Source of the DNA: JAKSUT01 sp045616505
GTDB lineage: Bacteria; Cyanobacteriota; Vampirovibrionia; Gastranaerophilales; Gastranaerophilaceae
Assembly (NCBI GenBank): GCA_045616505.1
Contig: JAZLGV010000114.1
Location: forward strand, 1 to 11,452
Length of the DNA: 11,452 bases
Direction: 5' to 3'
Positions 6,467 through 11,452 of this stretch are shown here, piece by piece. The position numbers and the translations under genes are program-made. The notes below the pieces were generated by a model. The model was not told the origin of the DNA, did not search any database, and worked only from the letters and a program-made list of their open reading frames with translations. How positions within the stretch are numbered: the stretch's first letter is position 1; each line of letters opens with the position of its first letter.

Positions 6467-7054
6467 TTAATCTTTTTTGTGGTTTTTTATGTGCATAAAT
6501 GCCATTGCATAAGTAGATGCAACATTGGCAGATTGGTTAAACATTTCATTTGATTTTTGAGAGTTGTTGTATTCTTTTTGAAGCTCAATATATCTTTTTG
6601 TGAATGTTTCAGCTTCTGTTTGTTTGATAACATCATCTCCAGCTTGTTGTTTTAGTTCTGAAACTTTGTTTTTTATGTTTTCTAAAATCTTTTCTAATGA
6701 GTCATTTACACCATTTTTTATATTCATTTCATTTGCAAGTTTTACTGCACTGATTTTTGTACTTATTGGCTCTTTTGGTTCTTGTTCTTGCGGTTGTTCT
6801 GTTGGAGTTGCTGCAAGTTTTAATGGAACTGGGTTTAGTACAACTTTTGAGTTTGATGTTTCTTGTGGCTGAATTTGTGATAATTGAGCAGAAAGTGTTG
6901 CTTTTAGTATTTTTAATTCTTTTAATTTTTTATCTGCTTCAGCATCATTTTGAACTTTTAAAGGGTTAATACCATTTTCTAAAAGTTCTTTCTTTTTGGC
7001 TTCTGAAAGTTGAGAATTGTTATTTGATGTATTTTGGTTTGTTGAATCAGACAT
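6467..7054 (-). CDS. Unrecognised helical Gln/Lys-rich protein, paralogue A
   Basis: The 195-aa soluble protein has no signal peptide or membrane segment. It has three parts. The N-terminal module (about 16-50) reads LSEAKKKELLENGINPLKV and continues KKLKELK. A Pro/Gln/Thr-rich linker follows (about 55-105). The helical C-terminal module (about 117-187) contains LEKILENIKNKVSELK and then FxxRYxxLxxEYxxxxKSxxM, ending in an Ala/Met-rich helix YAMAFM. The same three-part plan and many of the same residues recur in the gene at 7521-8060, so the two are diverged paralogues. I chose ATG 7054 (MSDS...) over an in-frame TTG at 7060. It matches the paralogue's MSD start and follows a GGA-containing site. 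I do not recognise the family. The coiled-coil-like C-terminus suggests oligomerisation or partner binding, which is inference. Confidence 0.8.
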   Translation of the reverse strand: MSDSTNQNTSNNNSQLSEAKKKELLENGINPLKVQNDAEADKKLKELKILKATLSAQLSQIQPQETSNSKVVLNPVPLKLAATPTEQPQEQEPKEPISTKISAVKLANEMNIKNGVNDSLEKILENIKNKVSELKQQAGDDVIKQTEAETFTKRYIELQKEYNNSQKSNEMFNQSANVASTYAMAFMHIKNHKKD

Positions 7055-7086
7055 TTTCAAATTCCATTATCACTATAAGTATTTAT

Positions 7087-7092
7087 ATTATA
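7087..7092 (-). promoter_or_regulatory. Candidate -10 element for paralogue A
   Basis: On the minus strand TATAAT lies 33 bp before the ATG at 7054, predicting a start near 7080 and a leader of about 26 nt. No convincing -35 is present at 16-18 bp, so the call is tentative. Confidence 0.4.
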
Positions 7093-7139
7093 ACTCAATT
7101 TGTCATAGAAATTAATAGGTTAAATTTTTCGTTATCTTT

Positions 7140-7168
7140 TTGTTATTGGTTAGTTAGCTAGTTGTAAT
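7140..7168 (+). promoter_or_regulatory. Predicted promoter of the 78-aa membrane protein gene
   Basis: TTGTTA (7140-7145) and TGTAAT (7163-7168) are separated by exactly 17 bp. They match sigma-70 consensus at 4/6 and 5/6 and point at ATG 7221 with a leader of about 46 nt. A 9-bp direct repeat (ATTGGTTAG) occurs at 7145-7153, overlapping the promoter, and at 7193-7201. Confidence 0.5.
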
Positions 7169-7220
7169 ATTGCAAAGATAATTTAAAGTTAAATTGGTTA
7201 GATAAAAAAGGAGATATTTC

Positions 7221-7457
7221 ATGAGAAAGTTTATTGTTAATTTTGGTGGAACTTTTGTTGATATTATGGCTATTGTAACTATTATTGCTTTGATTTTTAC
7301 GACAATAAAAGTAATTGTTGCACAAGGTATTATGGCAGGACTTGGTGTTTTATGGGCAGGACTTATAAGTTTTATTTTTGTCTTTTATTTAATTTATTTG
7401 GTTATGTCTATCAACGAAAAAATATCTGATAATACTTCAACTTTAGGAAAATATTAG
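7221..7457 (+). CDS. Small two-helix membrane protein, unrecognised
   Basis: The 78-aa hydrophobic protein has two predicted membrane helices (about residues 10-34 and 37-63) joined by a short Gly-containing turn (AQGIMAGLG). It starts with a basic MRKF and ends in a hydrophilic tail (SINEKISDNTSTLGKY). Gly/Ala-rich spacing in the second helix could pack helices. The ribosome site is strong (AGGAG at 7209-7213, 7 bp before ATG). The gene has its own predicted promoter and a strong terminator, so it is a self-contained single-gene unit on the opposite strand between the two paralogous genes. No family is recognised. The size and shape resemble many unrelated small membrane proteins (toxins, holins, transporter subunits), so function cannot be assigned. 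Confidence 0.8.
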   Translation: MRKFIVNFGGTFVDIMAIVTIIALIFTTIKVIVAQGIMAGLGVLWAGLISFIFVFYLIYLVMSINEKISDNTSTLGKY

Positions 7458-7472
7458 ATAAAGGATAATAAA

Positions 7473-7507
7473 AAATAAGCCCTCTATCGCAGATAGAGGG
7501 CTTATTT
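7473..7507. terminator. Strong bidirectional intrinsic terminator
   Basis: A perfect 16-bp stem (arms 7473-7488 and 7492-7507, GC-rich core AGCCCTCT/AGAGGGCT) closes a 3-nt GCA loop. A/T tracts flank it on both sides. It lies between the convergent ends of the 78-aa gene (stop 7457) and paralogue B (stop 7521), so it can serve both. Confidence 0.92.
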
Positions 7508-7520
7508 AAAAAGTTGAAAA

Positions 7521-8060
7521 TTATTTTAGCATTGCCATATTGTATGCTGCAAGTCCTTGTAATGCTCCTGTTAGCATGTTTTGAGAAGTTTTCTTTCTTT
7601 GGTATTCGCTATTTAATGTTTCATATCTGTATTGAAAACTTGCTGCTTTTGCTTTTTCGTTTTCATCAGCAGGGTTTTGATTTTTTATGTCTTGAATTTT
7701 TATTTTAATATCTTCTAAAACTTTTTCTATATCAAGTTTGTAACCAACAGAAACGCCAGTATCAGATGCAAGTTCTTTTACGTTGTTGATTAACAAAGAC
7801 ATTGAACCGTCTTGTTGTTGCTGAGTTGGTTGAGCTTGTTGAAGTTGAGATGTTTGATTTGTTTGTTGATTTTGTTGAGCAGATTCAACTTCTTTTAATT
7901 TTTTTTGACCTTCGTTTTCTGTTTTAATGTCTTTTGTATCTATGCCATAAGATTCTAATTTTTTCTTTGTTTCTTCAGTTAAAGGTTGAGAAATTGCACC
8001 AACGCCTTGCACTGGAGAAGCAGAATTTATTGAACTGATACCACTTAAAAAATCTGACAT
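7521..8060 (-). CDS. Unrecognised helical Gln-rich protein, paralogue B
   Basis: The 179-aa soluble protein follows the plan of the gene at 6467-7054. Its N-terminal module (about 27-58) reads LTEETKKKLESYGIDTKDI and continues KKLKEVE. A strongly Gln-rich linker follows (about 61-84), then the C-terminal helical module (about 108-178) with IEKVLEDIKIKIQDIKNQ and FxYRYETLNSEYQRKKTSQNM, ending in an Ala/Met-rich helix LAAYNMAML. Compared with paralogue A it has a longer Ser/Gly-rich N-terminus and lacks the basic tail. The low-complexity linker suggests a flexible tether between two structured parts. The ATG at 8060 follows a weak AGG site. The leader contains a long AU hairpin. No family is recognised, and there is no sign of secretion or membrane insertion. 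Confidence 0.8.
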   Translation of the reverse strand: MSDFLSGISSINSASPVQGVGAISQPLTEETKKKLESYGIDTKDIKTENEGQKKLKEVESAQQNQQTNQTSQLQQAQPTQQQQDGSMSLLINNVKELASDTGVSVGYKLDIEKVLEDIKIKIQDIKNQNPADENEKAKAASFQYRYETLNSEYQRKKTSQNMLTGALQGLAAYNMAMLK

Positions 8061-8069
8061 TACCTAACT

Positions 8070-8100
8070 CTTTATTTACACATCCTCTATGTAAATAAAG
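8070..8100. other. AU-rich 11-bp hairpin in the leader of paralogue B
   Basis: Perfect arms CTTTATTTACA (8070-8080) and TGTAAATAAAG (8090-8100) enclose a 9-nt loop. On the minus strand the loop reads TAGAGGATG, exposing an SD-like/GGA motif 21-29 nt upstream of ATG 8060. On the plus strand the hairpin is followed by TGTTTTTTT (8101-8109), which looks like a weak intrinsic terminator. However, no plus-strand gene ends here. It could be a translational control hairpin or a terminator for antisense transcription. Confidence 0.6.
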
Positions 8101-8161
8101 TGTTTTTTTAAGGTTGAAATTCAAAAAATGAAAAAAGTTTTACATTTGTTACAATGCTTGA

Positions 8162-8428
8162 TTATTCTTCAATAGTGTATGAAGAAGAACCAACCATCAT
8201 TTCATCATCTTTTGTTGCCATTTCAAGTAAAATGTATGTCATATAAGCACCAAGTGCAACTGCTTTTGGATCGAGTTCTGTATTGTTTGCAGCTTCAATG
8301 ATTGCTGTATTTATTTCAGGATTTTCGTCTTTTATATAATGTATCATTTTCTTTCGCCAGCCAGAAACATCTTGAAATATTTCGGCAAAAGCTAAAGATG
8401 AGTGTTCTTCTGTTATTAATGGTAACAT
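8162..8428 (-). CDS. Small orphan acidic protein, 88 aa, unrecognised
   Basis: The 88-aa acidic soluble product has an N-terminal MLPLITEEHSSLAFAEIF, a central helix DVSGWRKKMIHYIKDENPEI, and a helical segment NTAIIEAANNTELDPKAVAL followed by an Ala/Met-rich helix (GAYMTYILLEMA). It ends in an acidic, Ser-rich tail. It has no signal peptide, membrane helix or catalytic motif that I recognise. The ATG has a clear AAAGGAA ribosome site about 7 bp upstream. It reads in the same direction as paralogue B, 101 bp upstream of it, so the two could share a transcript. It is divergent from the 117-aa gene. Good ribosome site and composition argue that it is real; its role is unknown. Confidence 0.7.
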   Translation of the reverse strand: MLPLITEEHSSLAFAEIFQDVSGWRKKMIHYIKDENPEINTAIIEAANNTELDPKAVALGAYMTYILLEMATKDDEMMVGSSSYTIEE

Positions 8429-8462
8429 ATATATTCCTTTGATAAATTTTTGTATATTTAAA

Positions 8463-8468
8463 ATTATA
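8463..8468 (-). promoter_or_regulatory. Candidate -10 element for the 88-aa gene
   Basis: TATAAT on the minus strand lies 35 bp before ATG 8428, giving a predicted leader of about 28 nt that contains the AAAGGAA site. The surroundings are nearly pure A/T and no -35 is clear, so chance is possible. Confidence 0.35.
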
Positions 8469-8515
8469 TAATTAATTTGAATTTTTTTCTATAATATTAA
8501 GTTATTTTAATACGT

Positions 8516-8544
8516 TTGAGTTTCTTATTGATAGTCGTTAAAAT
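8516..8544 (+). promoter_or_regulatory. Predicted promoter giving a leaderless mRNA for the 117-aa gene
   Basis: TTGAGT (8516-8521) and TAAAAT (8539-8544) are exactly 17 bp apart and match consensus at 4/6 and 5/6. The predicted transcription start (about 8550-8554) coincides with ATG 8554. No Shine-Dalgarno precedes that ATG. Confidence 0.55.
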
Positions 8545-8553
8545 AGATTTATT

Positions 8554-8907
8554 ATGACAGATGAAATTAATAAAAAAGTAATAAATATTTTTTGTAAATA
8601 TAACGCAAATGCTCCTAAAGCTGATGAGGAGATGGAAGAACCTGTTAAATATTTTGCAGGGTTTGATTATGTAAAACTTAAAAGAGATAATAATGGTCGT
8701 GCATTTAAAGAAGATAAACTTCTTGAATATGCTCAAACTTGTCATTATATAGTTAGAGTTATGAGAAAAGTAAATGGCGAAGTTTGTTTATACAATTATG
8801 ACGTGCCAAATGATAAGTTGTTCAAATTTATAAAATCTTTTGAAAACAATACTCTAAATGGAGTTATTATCGAAATTGATAAATATTTTCCAGAAGGTTT
8901 GGCATAG
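8554..8907 (+). CDS. Orphan 117-aa soluble protein, unrecognised
   Basis: The 117-aa product is of mixed alpha/beta appearance. The N-terminal helix MTDEINKKVINIFCKYNANA leads to an acidic segment (PKADEEMEEP), then YFAGFDYVKLKRDNNGRAF, then strand-like stretches CHYIVRVMRKVNGEVCLYNY and a C-terminal GVIIEIDKYFPEGLA. There is no signal peptide or membrane segment. I recognise no family. Upstream it has a good promoter whose predicted start point falls on the ATG, and no ribosome binding site. A small terminator-like hairpin follows, so it appears to be a single-gene unit. Composition matches neighbouring genes, with no sign of recent transfer. Confidence 0.75.
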   Translation: MTDEINKKVINIFCKYNANAPKADEEMEEPVKYFAGFDYVKLKRDNNGRAFKEDKLLEYAQTCHYIVRVMRKVNGEVCLYNYDVPNDKLFKFIKSFENNTLNGVIIEIDKYFPEGLA

Positions 8908-8924
8908 AACTTTGATTTGTGTTT

Positions 8925-8953
8925 AAACTTGTTATTTCAAGTTTTATTTTTTT
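8925..8953 (+). terminator. Intrinsic terminator after the 117-aa gene
   Basis: A 7-bp stem AAACTTG/CAAGTTT (8925-8931, 8938-8944) with a 6-nt loop is followed by a T-rich tract (8945-8953). It lies 18 bp after the stop and just before the radical SAM gene. The stem is short and AT-rich, so strength is uncertain. Confidence 0.6.
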
Positions 8954-8969
8954 CTATTATTATAAAGAT

Positions 8970-11452
8970 ATGACTAATTTTTTTAAAGAATATCATGAAC
9001 TTTTGCATAATTGTAATAAGCCATACCAGTATGTTGGTGGCGAATTTTTGTCAGAAAATAAATCTTTTGATGATGCAAAAGTGAGAGTTGCATTTTGTTT
9101 TCCTGATAAATATGAAATCGGAATTAGCAATTTGGGTGTCAGAATTTTGTATGGCTGTGTAAATCGTTGTGATGATTATATGGCAGATAGAGTATATGCT
9201 CCAGAAGCTGATTTTAAAGACGCTTTGATAAAACAAGGAAAACTTTTATATACACTAGAATCTAAAAAACCTGTAAAAGATTTTGATATTGTATCTATGT
9301 CATTACAATATGAACTTGCATATCCTACATTTTTAAAAATGCTTGAAATGTCAGGAATTGCTATAAAATCAGAAGATAGAAAAGACGGCGATTCTATTGT
9401 TATTGCAGGTGGTCCATGTGCTTATAACCCTTTGCCAGTCGCTGATTTTGTTGATGTTTTTGTAATTGGCGATGGTGAAGATGCATTAGTAGAAATTTGT
9501 GATGTTGTAAAAGATGCGAAAGCTCAAAATTTATCAAGAAAACAAACTCTTGAAAATTTGGCAAAATTAGAAGGTCTTTATGTTCCTTTAGTTCATACTC
9601 ACGGCGAAAAAATAAAAAAACGTATTGTTCAAATTGGGTATGATAATGCACAAAAAACTTATCCAATACCATTTTCATCTTCAGTTCATGATAGAGCAAC
9701 GGTAGAAATAAGACGTGGTTGCGGAAGAATGTGCAGATTCTGTCAACCCGGACATGTTACACTTCCTGTCAGAGAAAGAAGTGCCGAAGATATCATAAAA
9801 ATTTCAAAAGAATTGGTGCAAAATACAGGATATGACGAATATTCTTTGCTTTCTCTATCTTCTAATGATTATGAAAATATAAAAGATGTTATAAAAGAAC
9901 TTGCAGTTGATTTTGATAAGAAAAAAGTTTCTGTTGCGCTTCCAAGTCAAAGAATTGATGGGTTTAATTTAGAACTTGCAGAACTTACTCAACGTGTTAG
10001 AAAATCAACAATAACACTTGCTCCAGAGGCAGGTAGTCAAAGACTTCGTGATGTAGTAAGAAAAAATATTACAAGAGAGCAAATTATAGATGTTGCTTTG
10101 ACTTTGTATGAAAATGGTTGGTCAAAATTTAAATTTTATTTTATCATCGGACTTCCAACAGAAACTTATGAAGATATTGATGAAATGGCAAAATTGCTTG
10201 AAGAAATACGCTACAAATCACGATATATAAAAAAGACAAAAGGTTTATCTCATTCGCTTGATGTTGTCTGTACTCTTTCAATTTTTGTTCCAAAACCTTT
10301 TACTCCGTTCCAATGGGTTGGACAAGTTGATGTTGAAGAAATTGGCAAAAGAATTAGTTATTTGAGAGAAAAAACAAAACATATAAAAGGTTTACGCATA
10401 AATTATCACGAAAGTCCAGTTTCTCAAATTGAAGCTGTGCTTACAAGAGGTGATAGAAGTTTGTGCAAGTATATTGAAGCTTTGTATAAAAAAGGTTGTT
10501 ATTTAGATGCTTGGGGTGAATATTTTAACGAAGAAATCTGGCATGAAACAGCAAAAGAAATGGGAATTTCTTTGTCAGAATTAGCACAAAAAGAATATTC
10601 AACAGAAGAAGTTTTACCTTGGGAAATAATTGAAACAGGGCTTGATAAGTCTTGGTTGATTTCTGAATATAATGATGCTTTGAATAGTAAAACAAATCCT
10701 TCTTGTCAAACAGGTTGCGTGAATTGTGGTGTTTGCAAAAATTTAAAAACGCAAAAAGTAATGGCAAAAAGATATATTACAGATGCAAAAATTGAGCCTG
10801 TAAAAAAAGACGAACATCAAAAAAATATTATTAATTTCAAATATAGAATTAAACATACAAAATATGGGATTTTGAGATATTTTTCACATCTTGATTGGCA
10901 AAATACATTTTTAAAAGCACTTGCAAGAACAGGACTTCCAATAGCATTTTCTCAAGGTTTTAACCCAACAATGAAAGTGTCTTTGGGTGTAGCGCTTCCT
11001 TTGTTTTTGGAAAGTGATTGCGAAATGGCTGATATTGAACTTACAGAGCAAATGGATGCACAAGAAGTTAAACTAAAGTTAGAGTCTGTTGTTCCTGAAG
11101 GATGTAAAATTTTGGAAGTTAAACAAATTGAAAGAAGTGTCAAAGCTATTGATAATATTGCTTGTTGGGCTGAATATAGAGTAAAACTTTTTGATGATGC
11201 TCTTCACAATTTTGATAGTTTATTATATAATGTGAACAAAGTTTTATCTTCTGATGAAATATTAATGACGAAGAAAAACAAAAAAGGTCTTTTGAAAACA
11301 ACAAACGTAAAACAATCAATAAAATCTTATGATTTTAAGGATGAAAGTTTGTTCATAGTTTTAAAAAGCGGTCAAGGAAGTGAAATTCCGTCTGTCAGAG
11401 CTGATGATTTAATGAAAATCATTGTTCCTGACATGTTATTAGACATCAAACG
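8970..11452 (+). CDS. TIGR03960-type B12-binding/radical SAM protein fused to DUF2344 (3' truncated)
   Basis: The frame runs open from ATG 8970 to the window edge (827 codons), so the 3' end is missing. The N-terminal region matches the TIGR03960 family: PYQYVGGEF, FCFPDKYEIGISNLGVRILY, SLQYELAYPTFLKMLEMSGI and IAGGPCAYNPLPVADF (Cys150), ending VIGDGEDAL. The radical SAM cluster motif CGRMCRFC gives Cys251, Cys255 and Cys258, preceded by TVEIRRG. TLAPEAGSQRLRDVVRKNI and FYFIIGLPTET follow. A second Cys group CQTGCVNCGVC (579, 583, 586, 589) may hold another metal cluster. From about residue 623 a DUF2344 (TIGR03936-like) domain begins: YRIKHTKYGILRYFSHLDW and FSQGFNPTMKVSLGVALPL. The reaction catalysed is not established. 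The ATG has no proper Shine-Dalgarno. Related genes often precede RNase E/G and rplU, which would lie beyond this window. Confidence 0.92.
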   Translation, partial: MTNFFKEYHELLHNCNKPYQYVGGEFLSENKSFDDAKVRVAFCFPDKYEIGISNLGVRILYGCVNRCDDYMADRVYAPEADFKDALIKQGKLLYTLESKKPVKDFDIVSMSLQYELAYPTFLKMLEMSGIAIKSEDRKDGDSIVIAGGPCAYNPLPVADFVDVFVIGDGEDALVEICDVVKDAKAQNLSRKQTLENLAKLEGLYVPLVHTHGEKIKKRIVQIGYDNAQKTYPIPFSSSVHDRATVEIRRGCGRMCRFCQPGHVTLPVRERSAEDIIKISKELVQNTGYDEYSLLSLSSNDYENIKDVIKELAVDFDKKKVSVALPSQRIDGFNLELAELTQRVRKSTITLAPEAGSQRLRDVVRKNITREQIIDVALTLYENGWSKFKFYFIIGLPTETYEDIDEMAKLLEEIRYKSRYIKKTKGLSHSLDVVCTLSIFVPKPFTPFQWVGQVDVEEIGKRISYLREKTKHIKGLRINYHESPVSQIEAVLTRGDRSLCKYIEALYKKGCYLDAWGEYFNEEIWHETAKEMGISLSELAQKEYSTEEVLPWEIIETGLDKSWLISEYNDALNSKTNPSCQTGCVNCGVCKNLKTQKVMAKRYITDAKIEPVKKDEHQKNIINFKYRIKHTKYGILRYFSHLDWQNTFLKALARTGLPIAFSQGFNPTMKVSLGVALPLFLESDCEMADIELTEQMDAQEVKLKLESVVPEGCKILEVKQIERSVKAIDNIACWAEYRVKLFDDALHNFDSLLYNVNKVLSSDEILMTKKNKKGLLKTTNVKQSIKSYDFKDESLFIVLKSGQGSEIPSVRADDLMKIIVPDMLLDIK

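Noticed and set aside
6600..6969. Plus-strand Cys/Ser- and Leu/Val-rich ORFs opposite paralogue A
   Set aside because: They arise from the antisense reading of Gln/Glu/Lys-rich codons, with no ribosome site; the minus-strand gene has a paralogue confirming its frame.
7145..7201. Direct repeat ATTGGTTAG, two copies 48 bp apart
   Set aside because: Two 9-bp copies are noted with the promoter but not enough to call a repeat family, attachment site or CRISPR.
8495..8512. 6-bp inverted repeat (TATTAA/TTAATA) upstream of the 117-aa promoter
   Set aside because: It is made only of A/T in an AT-rich gap, so expected by chance; too weak to call an operator.
9400..9699. Minus-strand 99-codon ORF in the radical SAM region
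   Set aside because: It is antisense to conserved TIGR03960 sequence; likewise the minus ORFs at 9051-9236, 10525-10767 and 10952-11143.

Overview
The window is very AT-rich and gene-dense. Its left half is a conserved bacterial operon and its right half is a cluster of small lineage-specific genes. No rRNA, tRNA, IS element, phage gene or CRISPR array is visible. The gene mix includes the infB-rbfA-truB core, a DUF2993/LmeA-like lipid-binding protein, a GerMN protein, ThyX, DedA, and a TIGR03960-type B12/radical SAM protein fused to DUF2344. This mix together with the AT content fits a non-photosynthetic relative of Cyanobacteria (Vampirovibrionia/Melainabacteria, perhaps Gastranaerophilales). 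That placement is inference; an AT-rich Clostridia-like genome is the main alternative.

Layout. Positions 1-4518 read as one tightly packed plus-strand operon: infB (3' part), rbfA, truB, a secreted DUF2993-like protein, a membrane-anchored GerMN protein, a HicB-like small protein and thyX. Gaps run from -1 to 20 bp. A DedA-family membrane protein (minus) and a dGTPase-family HD hydrolase (plus) diverge from a short symmetric promoter at about 5223-5254. Positions 6319-8428 are mostly minus strand: an 88-aa orphan protein, two diverged paralogues of an unrecognised helical, Gln-rich family, and a probable 47-aa protein. Between the two paralogues, on the plus strand, sits a 78-aa two-helix membrane protein with its own promoter and a strong bidirectional terminator. 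A 117-aa orphan gene follows at 8554, apparently leaderless. The window ends inside a long radical SAM gene starting at 8970.

How they relate. The left operon couples translation initiation and ribosome/tRNA maturation (IF2, RbfA, TruB) to two envelope proteins and to dTMP synthesis. thyX and dgt both act on deoxynucleotide pools but are separate transcription units with dedA between them. The 6.3-8.9 kb block has no recognised function. It is the most likely place for undescribed biology, but nothing in it identifies a defence, toxin or secretion system, and I do not claim one.
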